Origin: Ectocarpus siliculosus
Lineage: Eukaryota; Sar; Phaeophyceae; Ectocarpales; Ectocarpaceae
Assembly: GCA_000310025.1 (NCBI GenBank)
Contig: FN649740.1
Location: 3,559,645 to 3,584,291 of the forward strand
DNA length: 24,647 bases
Direction of reading: 5' to 3'
Shown: piece after piece, positions 8,674 to 17,840 of the stretch
Position numbering within the stretch: position 1 is the first letter of the stretch
How the letters are laid out: every line of letters begins with the position of its first letter
Program-made: the position numbers and the translations under genes
The notes under the pieces: model-generated
What the model was told of the DNA's origin: nothing
The model's input: the letters and a program-made list of their open reading frames with translations, nothing else
Database searches by the model: none

Positions 8674-9381
8674 GAGATCGAAGCTGCCACGCAACGCGAT
8701 ATGTTCCTGGCAGAGGTTCGTCCGCCCGAGCTTTCGCGCGTCTACAGCAACCGTTGTAGACAGGTCATGGATGACCATCACACTTGCGGCATCTGCCTCC
8801 GCAGGCGTGGTGCGTATGAACACGCCCGCACGACCATGCCAGCATGCGGTTGCGTGTTCCACTCTTCCTGCGTTCGGTCTCTTGCGAGGAGATGCAGGTA
8901 TCGAGTCGCGCCATCATCCGTCGCTATTTTATGCTTGTGCGGCACGCACAACGTAATGGTGGGACATTCCCGCCGCGGCGACGAGGGTTGCAGAGCCACT
9001 CCCTAAGTGTTTGTCGTACCAGCCTGAGGCCGGGTTCGACTCAGACAGGATCGGCCCTCTCGAGGGGCTTGAGGCGTATGTGCAACGTCAAACGCCGGTG
9101 CACGGTATCCTCCATTCGTGCCGGGGATCTCGTGGGACGCGTGGGTGCAGTACTTCCGGCTGCGGCCAGAATCTGAAAGGAACACGCGCGGAGACGATGC
9201 GCGTCCTCTGCGCGATTGGTCAATGTTGGCTAACGAGGCGAGTCTTTCCGCAAGGTCACTATTTCCCGCCTTGCCCTCACCCCCTGTCTGCGTGGAGGAA
9301 AGCAACGGCGCTCATGGTTTGGACTCGTACAGCCTGGTCGGCCTGGTCCGTCGCCGCGACTCGTATTTTGTTCCGTCGTGA
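8674..9381 (+). pseudogene. RING module E, first part: RING-like finger and a broken copy of the unknown domain
   Basis: From the acceptor at 8673 the frame codes for a RING-like finger: CGIC ... CGCVFHSSC ... CLCG. The last pair is CxC instead of CxxC, which suggests loss of a residue. The frame meets a TAA at 9004-9006. The conserved domain start (LEGLEAYVQRQ) then appears in the +1 frame at about 9060-9095, and the core (YPPFVPGISWDAWV) is back in the original frame from about 9105, followed by a TGA at 9379-9381. This is the pattern of a decayed module with two compensating indels and a stop, or of introns that I cannot place. Confidence 0.5.
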
Positions 9382-10239
9382 TATGAGTTCGTCGAGTGGA
9401 ACGTGCTGGAACAGGGCGGACATGACTTCGAGTGGCTATGGAGCGCATTGTTCCTAGAAGTAAAGGAGAGTCCGTACTTACCGTACTTCGTCCGGCCCCG
9501 TACGTGGGACGCGTGGGTTTCAACTTATAGGTCTGCATTAGGGGCCGAGGCGCGTCGTATCCTCGTCGACGTTCAGTGCGACGTTGGATATGTCGCGATC
9601 GAGATCCAGCGCGACTTAAGCGCCCGTCGGCCCGTCTCCGGGGATATTCTCGCCGCATGGGCGCGCGACGCGGCAGAAGCTGTGGTGAATGAACTATTCC
9701 CGCCCGAATTACCCGCCCCGGTTGACACCGCCGTGAACGACGCAGCAGTCGAGGCTAGAGGTCGGCATGGACAAGATACGGACGTTCCGCGTACTCCGAC
9801 CGGAAACGTATCGGAAACACGCGCGGCACCGGCCGAGGTTCGCGGCGGTGGAGTAACATGGGCGCCTTACATCGATAGAAACGCACCACGGACGCGTACG
9901 TACTCGTGGCTGTTCAGCCCGATATTGATGGACGCCATCGGGTACGACCCTCCTCCGGCGTTTGAGAGGCCGGACGGTTGGTGGCGTGTAGTCCATGCTA
10001 TCCAAGCTCGCATCGTTGGGCAAAACGTAACGGTGGAAAATGGATACGTGCCGGCTGAAGAACAAGTGAGGGTATTGGACATGTTGCCCGTAACAGCAGC
10101 AAGACTTCAACAGTACGCGGAGCGGGAATCGCGGCGATACCTTAGCCGCGACATCAATCGGCCGTTGCCGCTACCTTTCCCGACGCCGGGCACCTTCGTT
10201 GAAGATGCCCAGTTTTCTTCGGATCTGGGGAACGACTAA
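9382..10239 (+). CDS. Module E, second part: two more copies of the unknown domain
   Basis: The frame is open from the codon after the TGA at 9379-9381 to a TAA at 10237-10239. Copy one has EFVEWNVL, LPYFVRPRTWDAWV and AAWARDAAE. After a low-complexity linker, copy two has WLFSPILMDAIG, PPPAFERPDGWWRVV, RLQQYAERES and PLPLPFPTPG. It is in the same frame as the core of the preceding copy, so the single TGA at 9379 separates what was probably one coding exon. It has no RING of its own. No start codon is evident in the first 100 bases, so it is either an exon of a longer transcript or a pseudogene remnant with a long open frame. Confidence 0.55.
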   Translation, partial: YEFVEWNVLEQGGHDFEWLWSALFLEVKESPYLPYFVRPRTWDAWVSTYRSALGAEARRILVDVQCDVGYVAIEIQRDLSARRPVSGDILAAWARDAAEAVVNELFPPELPAPVDTAVNDAAVEARGRHGQDTDVPRTPTGNVSETRAAPAEVRGGGVTWAPYIDRNAPRTRTYSWLFSPILMDAIGYDPPPAFERPDGWWRVVHAIQARIVGQNVTVENGYVPAEEQVRVLDMLPVTAARLQQYAERESRRYLSRDINRPLPLPFPTPGTFVEDAQFSSDLGND

Positions 10240-10804
10240 CGACCTATCGTTCAAGCTTTACTTGAGTGTGTTCTAGTGTGTACGTCTGTGTAGTGATAGA
10301 TGACGCTGGTTGTGGCGGATTGATTTGACGTCGAGAGATCTGGCATAGAAAATTGTCGACTAGACGGTTGAAGGCAGTGTTATCGTACTTTCTTGCGGAT
10401 CGTAAACGCCTCGTTCGAACTGGGCAACAACGGCGTACCAAAGTCAGCCTATCGCACACGGCACGCCGCGCGCAACGTTACGTACTGTAACAGCGACTCG
10501 TCGCAGAGCCTTTGCACGGTTGAACTGGGCAGCAAACATGACTGCACCGCAATGACGACCGCCTTGAACGTAATAATGCACACTTCGTCTTCCCCGGCGT
10601 TGTCCACACAATTAACGTCATCGAGGGTGCATTTCAACACGGCTGGCTGCTGTGTGCGTGTTACGTGGCAGCTTGCGTGGGTCTGTTCCACTCTGAAAAA
10701 ACGTGCAGAGATCCAGCACAAAACGACCATTGACAATACTCTCCTACAGATATACGCATCGCTAGCTAGCGCACGAGTGCAAGTTATTGACTTGCCCTGA
10801 ATAG
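10240..10804. other. Spacer between the RING array and the Helitron
   Basis: I see no supported gene. At 10434-10464 it holds a 31-bp near-identical copy (one mismatch) of 18532-18562, the CAVCDRL-coding start of the Helitron's second exon. Minus-strand open frames of 71 and 132 codons overlap here but resemble nothing I know. Confidence 0.5.
10434..10464 (-). repeat. 31-bp copy of the second Helitron exon
   Basis: The sequence matches 18532-18562 with one mismatch (CGTACCA, then A/T, then AGTCAGCCTATCGCACACGG). Similarity does not extend on either side. In the Helitron this is coding (minus strand, CAVCDRLTMVR). It lies about 8 kb from the source. Confidence 0.8.
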
Positions 10805-10961
10805 TCCATTTTATACAAAAAACATGTCCGACCCCATGCAATGTCAAATGAATGCCGACCTAAGCTGATTAAGTCCATTTTATTTCAATTTTATACAAAA
10901 AACATGTCCGACCCCATGCAATGTCAAATGAAGAACGAATTGCCGATCTAAGCTGATGAAG
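10805..10961. repeat. Tandem duplication around the Helitron stop codon and 3' UTR
   Basis: Two units (10805-10873 and 10874-10961) share TTTTATACAAAAAACATG, then CCGACCCCATGCAATGTC and a final TAAGCTGAT. The second unit carries the real last codons and the stop (TAG at 10950-10948, minus strand) and has an extra segment with AATAAA on the minus strand. Confidence 0.9.
10879..10884 (-). terminator. Possible polyadenylation signal (AATAAA) of the Helitron gene
   Basis: AATAAA on the minus strand lies about 64 bases after the stop codon at 10948, a normal distance. It sits in the extra segment of the tandem duplication. Whether this organism uses the canonical signal is unknown. Confidence 0.3.
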
Positions 10962-11701
10962 ACAAAGGGCATTCTGCAAAGGCATAGACAAATGCTTGGC
11001 CATTGAAAGCGTCAGGATGAAAACAGTTCTCGGGCTTCGCCCGGCCTCGATGATGCACACAGTCATGCGACCAATAACGGCCGCCCAATCGAAATTGAGA
11101 CACGAAAGGGTTCTGGCGTGAATAGATTACTCCCACCAAATCATACGTTACACCAAATCGTATAGACTTTGCAAATGTGGGCGCAACCACATTATCTTCA
11201 TGCCTTGGCTCTATGCTAAACAGCAGTCTGTCCGGTGCATTCGCGTGGTTCGTGGGTGTAATGTGCCTCCACTGAACGTGGTAGCCATCAAAATGTCCAT
11301 CCACCACGCAAAGTTGGCAAGGCCCATTTAAATACGCAGTCGCAATACTGACATCAATGGCCTGATGTAGAGAATCGACGACGTCACGCCTCGGCAAGGC
11401 CCAAACATTCTGTGAATGAACCACAGCAATGGTAGACAAGATGATTGATGTCCACCCAGGGTGGACAGGGCATGATGACTGAATGGGATAGTCGGCACCG
11501 AAAAGAGTCAAAGATTTCATCACAGCTGATATACGGAGGACTTCGGTCGAAGCCCAAGAGCCTGCCCAACCACCGGAACCTTCTGGCGCCCCAACCATGT
11601 TGAACGATATCCACAGGGTCGCCCATCACAGGCGAGCCGAAGTTTTCGAAGTGGACAGGAGCGTTTGCATTCATGGTATTTCGCGTTTCTCGCAGTGTTA
11701 C
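10948..11701 (-). CDS. Helitron C-terminal USP-like peptidase part
   Basis: An acceptor TGCACTTCCAG ends at 11702 and the exon reads in phase 0 from the Cys-box exon. The frame then changes by +1 near the G4 run at 11590-11593, and a 200-codon frame follows to TAG at 10948-10950. Its end has YDLVGVIYSRQ, then YWSHDCVHHRGRA and FVYAFAEC, which resembles the His-box region of USP-type peptidases ('YdLvgvi...HF.......W..yD'). At the place of the usual His the sequence is NPFVSQF, so the catalytic His may be lost or differ. USP assignment rests on motif order in both exons; sequence identity to any known USP is low. Confidence 0.55.
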
Positions 11702-11781
11702 CTGGAAGTGCACGAGCAAAGGAAACGTTGCCAAACTAGTGCCGGTTAATGTCGCAAAATATCATGTATTCGTCGACTTAT

Positions 11782-11815
11782 CGATACATGATGCGGCAGA
11801 GGAACTTCCCACATG
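11782..11815 (-). repeat. 34-bp copy of an exon end inside the downstream intron
   Basis: It matches 11992-12025 at 31 of 34 positions. One border of the source coincides exactly with the splice donor at 11992, so the copied part is exon sequence up to the splice site. The copy lies about 210 bp downstream in the gene. Confidence 0.75.
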
Positions 11816-11991
11816 CACGAGGGAGCGGATCATTGCGAACCTATGTAACTATGTCAATACGCACAGACTGGCCCGTTTTTCGGAGTTCAGTCTATATGAT
11901 CGATTGCTTGTGTTCGCCTAGACTATGCCTTTTACAAATGGTTAGCGCACGTACGTGTGTAAAAATAATATATTTGTATTCCTAGACATAC

Positions 11992-12657
11992 CGATACATC
12001 ATGCGGCAGAGGACCCTCCCACATGACGGACTTGACCGTCTGCAGAGCGCTCACAAAACAGTCTGCTCCAGGTGTAAGCCCTTGCAAGGCTGACTCCTCC
12101 ACATCTTCGGTCATCGCCAATGATATCGCAAGGAGACTGTTAAAAAAACAGTTGTTGCCGGAGTTCGTGGCGAGCCAAAGACCACTAGCTGAACCCGAGA
12201 CGTTTACAGAAGCAGTTGTAGATCCTGACGATACTGTAGCAGAAGAACCATTTGATCGTGATAATGTAGAACCTGCTGAGCCAGATGGTGCGGTAGAACT
12301 AATGACGCAATTCCCAACTGCGCCAGCATCAGCTGTAGATGCCGATAAGCCTGCAGGTGAATTTTCCGTACTACCACCAATCGACAAACCGAGGAACGAC
12401 GCCCTGTGTTTTTGCGACTGTTCCTCAATCCACGCCATGAGTGTAGCTGGGTCGTTTGCAGGCTTGGTCTGAAGTTGATGCAGAGCAACGTCGAAGAGCA
12501 ATCGAATAGCTTCGAGACTGGTCGCCCTGGAGATAGCGACGTAAATGAGGGCACTGTCGTCGACCCCTCTCCCTCCTTCTTTACGATGAGGTTGACGCAA
12601 ATCAAGAAGACAGTCGTCAAGGCTTTCACCTTGCGCACGATGCACAGAAGAAATATT
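11992..12657 (-). CDS. Helitron helicase motif VI and USP Cys box
   Basis: The frame starts with SSVHRAQGESLDDCLLDL, equal to motif V/VI of PIF1-like helicases ('iTvhkaQG.tld'), and goes on with ALIYVAISRATSLEAIRLL, the 'yVAlSR' motif. A Ser/Gly/Thr-rich linker leads to WLATNSGNNCFFNSLLAI, which matches the Cys box of ubiquitin-specific peptidases ('GN.C..Ns.lq'); the nucleophile candidate is the Cys codon at 12148-12150. The exon ends at donor TATCG|GTATGT (11992/11991), in phase 0. The last 34 bases are copied at 11782-11815 in the following intron. Function: helicase end plus a ubiquitin-type peptidase fused to the transposase. Confidence 0.75.
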
Positions 12658-12662
12658 CCCCC

Positions 12663-15583
12663 GAGCTGAAAGGTAACTGCCGTCTCTTTATGTAGTAATC
12701 CTTTTTCGATGAACTATAGCGAGACGGAACAGTTACCCTGAAAGTTCGCGTATGCGACTTGATGGCGACAACGCCTGGGTCCAGACCTGGCAGATGCAAT
12801 CCCTTCTTGTAAGCGTCTTCGATATAGACCGAAACAAACAGAGGCAGCCGCCTCAAGTAAATGTTTGTGGCATCTTCAGGAATGTCAGGTTCTTTAGAAT
12901 CAAGAACAATTATCTTGGTGATTACAGAGGAATTGTTACAAACGCCAGCGCCTACGTATTGAGTCTGCAGCCGAAGAACGACATGCATCCCAATCGCAAC
13001 CGAAGTTTCGCGAGGTAGGTCCATAGTCTTGTTGTCTTCAAGTTGGTTGACGTAACCTCTTAAACCTGCCGGCCATTCTTTTCCAGTGTAAAGTCTCGAA
13101 TCACAAATTCGCAACTTGTCGAGAGCCCTTGACACATAGTGACAAACGTCGTTCCGTGCACAAGCCGAACGCGCGAGAGGAACAGCCAAGGCGCACCTGA
13201 TCTCGTTTCTGAGGACGATCATTGTCGACAAATGGCAGTCGTTTCCGCTGATATTGCCAGCGCCGACCGTAGCTGAATTCAATATGACCCTGTCTTCGCT
13301 TGTGCATGAACCCACTCGAAGTCTCTCCACAATACCTCGCAGTGGTTCCGTAAAACGCTTGCTTTGAACAAGCATGACCCACGCGGTCATGCTTAAAAAA
13401 AGCTGTTGTCCGCCGAAAGCTGATGAAGAAGACGATGCTAAAACTGCAGCACCGATTTATTTGCTGAAACCTGAAGCCAAGCCTCTGCTTGCTACCGGCT
13501 GTAGTTGACTGAAATCGCCAAGAGCAACGACATCGAGGCCACCGAAAGGCACGCTGGCATCTGCGCCGAGAGATGCAACGGTCGCGCCATGTAATGCCGC
13601 AAGCATTTTGGCTGAGACCATTGATATCTCTTCTATGATGAGAACCGTCACATCTCTCCATAGTGCCTTTTTCTTGGCAGATAATCTCCGTGCTGGCGTT
13701 CGGCTTTTCTCATCTGGAACACTGGCGATGCTGTGGATCGTCGTCCCGCTTAGAGTCGTAGCTTGTTTTCCTTGGAATGTGCAAACCAGCGCTCTCTCAC
13801 GGCCACCACAACGGAGAACACATGGACAAGCAATTAAAGTAATTGCACGTGCCACATGAGACTTCCCGGTACCTGCCCCTCCACCGATGTACAACCTGCA
13901 TGGTGTTGCCATCTCTCCGCGCTGCCATTTCATGAAGGAGTCCGCGAACGTATAATATGCCAGCCGCTGCTCCTCGTTGAGCATGTAATGCTCCGCTATT
14001 TGCGTCACAACAGGTGGATACCTTGAAGCAAGTAGACCAACATCGGATTGGCGAACACGGTTGTTTATTTCTTCGCTCTCTACAACCGCGTTGTCTCCTG
14101 GAGCAGCATTGACAGCTTGAAGCGACTGAATATATGCATTTGAGGTCATAGCTGACGAAAGATCTCCATTACAAATGCTCTCACCGATGGTGTTGTCTTC
14201 ACCGTCATTATCATCGCAGAGTCCGGGAGACAGAACGGATGTGCTGAATTTGCTGAGCAAGGGCATCGAATTATTTACCAACGTCTTCGCTGCCAGGCTA
14301 TTCTCGGAACGAACAGCACCTGGCGTGGCACTTGATCGGAGCGTTGATGTTCGACGAACAGCACCTGGCGTGGCGCTTGATCGGACCTTTGATGATCGAC
14401 GACCAGCGTGGGTTGCACCATCTTCTCCTTCGCCATCAACTATGCTGAACTGCATGCACTTTCGCAAGGCTTCATCGGCGTGGTCGTTCGCATGCTGCTC
14501 TGACTTACTTAACAAAGTAGAGATTGTCATCATAATATCCATCATCATTGTCGTCACTGTCTCCGAAGTCACTTCCAGACCATCTTCGCCAGGAGTGAAT
14601 ATTCCAGCGTGTAGAGAATCCCGAGTATTATCAGCAGCTCTCGCTCTCCTTGCGGCATTCGCAGCTCTCTTTTCTACTTGCAATGTATTGATGTTTTCCC
14701 TTAGAGGTTGGGAACGGGAATCCCATGCATCAGCAGGTACATTTCTGTAAGCCTCATGCCATGATTTACACCCTTGCGGATATAGACCACTCGCTTCGAA
14801 GAATGGCTTAAACAACACCAGAAGTAGGCGCCCGAAGTTCTCTGGATTCGCTTCTTCCAAAGGCGGCTCGCACATGATGTCCACCACCTTAGGTTGTCTT
14901 CGCAAATAGTGCGAATACCCAGCTCTGTAATCTCCGAAGAAGTCATATCTAGTTTGGGCTGTTTCACGCCCAATCGTGGGGGCAAAGTCGTTTGCTGTAG
15001 GCACGTTTTCGGTAGCACTGATGTCCTCATGTGGTCGCTTGATGCCGTTTGTTTTAGAGATCGCAACAAGGCGCGTGTACATGAAATAGCACATGCTGTA
15101 GAAACGATGACCGGCGTCTTCGGGTGCACATCGATGGATATAGTCTTGCGGAGCGCGAGGAGTACAACACAGACGACCTTCAACCGCCGTCAGCAACACA
15201 CCGCCCTCCTCGTCGTCGCTGTCGTCAGAATGTGCAGAGCCTCCTTCTTCCAATTCAGATGGAAGCGAGTCCTTGATCCAGCCATACACAGGTGTCAGCC
15301 TGCACAGTACAGGTTTGTGGGACAAGATTGTATCCGACCACCCCATTAATTTGCACACGGCGGCTGCACCGCCTAATTCTGTGCCAGATAGCAGACGGCA
15401 GAGAGAAGCCCTCACGATTCTTCGCACGCGTTCGTCTTTGGGCTCAGAACGGTCTTCTTTGTCAATACGAGTAACCACTTCGGCAGGCAAAGGAACAATC
15501 GAATTCACCGTTCGATTGGATTTCGTCGTGTACATGAGGATGTAAAAAACGAGGCCTCGAGCGTCACCTTTTCCTTGGATAAC
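12663..15583 (-). CDS. Helitron Rep two-Tyr motif and PIF1-type helicase (one in-frame stop)
   Basis: After acceptor TTTTCGCAG the frame starts with GDARGLVFYILMYTTKSNR. FYILMYTTK at about 15527-15547 holds the two Tyr (YxxxY) that attack DNA in Helitron transposases, so both catalytic Tyr are kept. A long variable stretch includes a duplicated 15-residue unit (RSSATPGAVR). Helicase motif I is YIGGGAGTGKSHVA (near 13880), motif II is VLIIEEISMVS with Glu in place of the usual first Asp of DExx, and motif III is GDFSQLQPV. TAA at 13457-13459 interrupts the frame, which continues in the same register with AWVMLVQSKRF..PLRGIVERLRVG, a normal next block. A +1 shift in the G5 run at 12658-12662 precedes motif VI. 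Confidence 0.9.
14311..14400 (-). repeat. 45-bp coding tandem duplication in the Helitron
   Basis: Two units, each containing GAACAGCACCTGGCGTGGC (plus strand, starting 14311 and 14356), code on the minus strand for a repeated 15-residue unit around RSSATPGAVR. The frame is preserved. It lies in the variable region between the Rep Tyr motif and the helicase. Confidence 0.85.
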
Positions 15584-15711
15584 CTGCGAAAACACGTGTC
15601 AATAACACAGACAACGGTATTCAACATGATGACGAAAAATAGGTAAATTATAACAACACGCATGCCATTCACAAATAGATGAAAAAACTGTAATGTCAAT
15701 CGTCTCCGCAC

Positions 15712-16452
15712 CTTGATGTCCATGTTTGATCGTATGGCCTGCTGAACAACCCAATTATAACTGTTGATGTGCGTGGATCCGCGGCGCACCCGTATGATGA
15801 AATCGTCGTCGTCGTATTCAAAAGGAGCATTGTCTTCAACTGCCTTGGCGCGGGCGGCGGAAGCTCTTTGAATTTCTTCTTGCAAACGTAAAGCAGCCGT
15901 TTGATCGTTAGGCCCGTCTACCTCTACCGTCACGCCGTCTATCTCCAGTGTACCGTCGGCATAAACGACCGCCTTGCCGTTCTTCACACTTCCTCTTTCG
16001 AGAATAGGCTTTCCGTCACGGCCGAACCCACATCGACACTCGGCCCCAGGGAGCGGTAGTCCATCCAATCATTTTTTGGCATACTTCGTGCACGTGTGTG
16101 TACATCCATGCAACCCGCCACCCATGCTATTGAAGAGGCGTCTTCAGCAATGCAAGAAAGGCACGCAGGGTTTTCTCCGAATAAACGCTGGATGGTAATT
16201 GCAGGAATAGGAGGGCAGATTGAAACCTTGCGCTTGTCTTTCCTAGCCTCTCTTGTGTGAAGTGGTTCCGGCCATTCTTCTGCCGAAACGTGGTCGTCGT
16301 CGCAGCTCTAGTTCTGATGAGCGGCACTCTCGTCAAACGGTGACGCGTTGGGTACCACAACTTTGTTGTACACTGGCTCATATGCGTTGAGCAGGCCGAA
16401 CTCTACCTCTTCGAGAGACATGACCTGGTTGTATATTATTCTTCCGATGTAG
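15712..16452 (-). CDS. Helitron Rep domain, middle part (two in-frame stops)
   Basis: After acceptor GTTTAACAG one base completes an Asn codon and the frame reads YIGRIIYNQVMSLEEVEF, a Rep block. It meets TAG at 16308-16310. A different frame then carries GLHGCTHTCTKY, the 'HtCtk.C' zinc-like block, meets TGA at 16069-16071 next to an A6 run and continues as LDGLPLPGAECRCGFGRDG. The exon then has an Ala/Glu-rich part and HINSYNWVVQQAIRSNMDIK, matching 'yNp.l....r.N.Dik' of Helitrons. It ends at donor AAG|GTGCGG (15712/15711). Between 16308 and about 16120 the right frame is not certain, and an intron is possible. Confidence 0.7.
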
Positions 16453-16528
16453 CTGTTAAACAGAAACGTGTAGTAACGTCAAACATATTGACATATGTAA
16501 ATAGACCAACAAAACAAGCCATAGACAT

Positions 16529-16583
16529 AAAACAAAAAACAACGATCAATCCTCAATGCATTGTCTCTCCGATTGAGCAAAAT
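16529..16583 (-). repeat. 55-bp copy of a Helitron exon segment inside the next intron
   Basis: It is identical at 54/55 positions to 17287-17341, which codes for the LLNRRDNAWRIDRC block. The copy lies in the intron 16453-16653, about 760 bp further along the gene, in the same orientation. It is an exon fragment re-copied into an intron. Confidence 0.9.
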
Positions 16584-16653
16584 ATAAAACTTTGTGTTGA
16601 ACAACGATTCCGGACGGTACGAAAAATGGATATAAGATACGTACTGTACTCAC

Positions 16654-17840
16654 TTCGCTAGTTCGGCATGTTTCTTCAGGTTGTGCCCAATGTCGTTCCG
16701 CAGCTGTTCCCGACTCGTGAAGCCGTGCACCCATACCATCAGATGACCGTGAAGCATAAGACGATGCTGCTCTTCGGTCATTCCGATGTGTGCTTTGATG
16801 TTGCCTAGTGCTCCACCATCGCCATCGTTTGCTCCAAACCTCAGAATGTACTTTAACACCGCCTCCATTGTTTCGTGGGAAAATGTGGCCGAAGCCACGG
16901 GGTCGTTAACGATTATGTCCAATCGTTTTCTGTACTCTGGCATTTGTTGATGGCATGTCGACGATAGGTCGTTGTCATGACCTCCGTAGTGCATGGCGAA
17001 AGGGCTGTTAACATCTGAAGGATTCACCGTCATCCAGAAAAAAGGCAATCCGAACTGTCGCGTCCCCTGAAACGGCCTGCATCTTCCGAAGGAGAGCTTT
17101 GATCTCGGGTCTGTTGTTTAAAACCGCGCTGGTTTTTTTCCCAGACTTGGAGTTCATCTGCCATGCCATGTAGATCCTCTTTAGTGATAGAAGCTATTGC
17201 GTTCGCATCTGCAGAATTAGGTCGCACCGACAGCTTGAATCGCACATTCGCAATCGCTTCATCTCTGAAACGAACTGCGGCTGCGCAAAACAAAAAACAA
17301 CGATCAATCCTCCATGCATTGTCTCTCCGATTGAGCAAAATCTGGATCCATCTGTTGAATGATACCGGTCTTCTTCGCGTAGGACACAAAGGCCCGCCAC
17401 AGCCTTCCGGGAACGCGTGCATGAAGCCTTCTACCCAGGCCGAATTATTATTATAATCGTCTAGGATTTCACCGTGTGGCACAACGAGGGCGTTGCTGGT
17501 ACCACCAGGCGGAGGTTGACCTCTACGCAACGCCGCCTCCGCATCAAGCTCGCTGCCTAACGTTTTCATCGCATCCGGAAGTCTTTCAGCCGAGGTTGCG
17601 GTGTCCTCACCAGGATCAACCACCGCGTAGTTTTGCAAAACACACGCCTTGGCGTCTTCCACGTCACGTCTAACCTGCTCATCGTCACCCTCGTCGCTGC
17701 TGGAACTTGTTGAAGAAGTGTCGTCGCTCAGTTTGACTTTCTCAGCGCCGATTTCGTTGCTACCTCGAATGTAGGAAGAAGACACGCTTGCGCTCACATT
17801 CAATGGATCATTCGATGTTAGAATCGAATCCAACAACACT
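16654..17840 (-). CDS. Helitron Rep domain, first part with the HUH motif (two homopolymer frameshifts)
   Basis: A Ser/Asp-rich stretch leads to the block typical of this family: DDYNNNSAWVEGFMHAFPEG, then GGPL, then a helical part (NRWIQILLNRRDNAWRIDRC). The frame shifts by +1 in an A7 run (17133-17139) and again in a T6 run (17038-17043). After that comes FFWMTVNPSDVNSPFA, equal to the 'lfFTlNPaDi.sP' block of Helitron_like_N, and LMLHGHLMVWVHG at about 16735-16770, the HUH motif (HGH) that binds the catalytic metal in rolling-circle nucleases. The exon ends at donor GCGAA|GTGAGT (16654/16653). It codes for the ssDNA nicking and joining part. It cannot be translated in one frame as given. 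Confidence 0.85.

Larger units (their letters stand above)
4057..10239 (+). other. Array of RING-finger modules with a repeated unknown domain
   Basis: The region holds four RING or RING-like domains (near 4100, 5280, 7760-7910 and 8780) and eight copies of a domain of about 90-100 residues that I name here only by its look: an LEEYV-like start, a PPF/PPY...W core, a WAxxV helix and a FPWPL-like end. Copies are in module A (1), B (2), C (1), D (1) and E (3, the first degraded). Exons 4057-4680, 5208-6269, 6495-6623 and 6887-7375 all begin and end in phase 0 with GT..AG borders. The array could be one long multi-RING gene ending at the TAA at 10237-10239, or several tandem genes; D ends in its own TAG at 8480-8482, which favours at least two. 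RING proteins usually act as ubiquitin E3 ligases (family knowledge); the partner domain is unknown. Confidence 0.75.

Noticed and set aside
10449-10847. 132-codon open frame on the minus strand
   Set aside because: No recognisable motif; one end is the 31-bp Helitron fragment and the other is the tandem 3' repeat.
16078-16307. Reading the whole stretch after the TAG as one Rep exon in the first frame
   Set aside because: The conserved Cys/His block (CTHTC) is in a different frame, so an indel or a hidden intron lies in between; I could not decide where.
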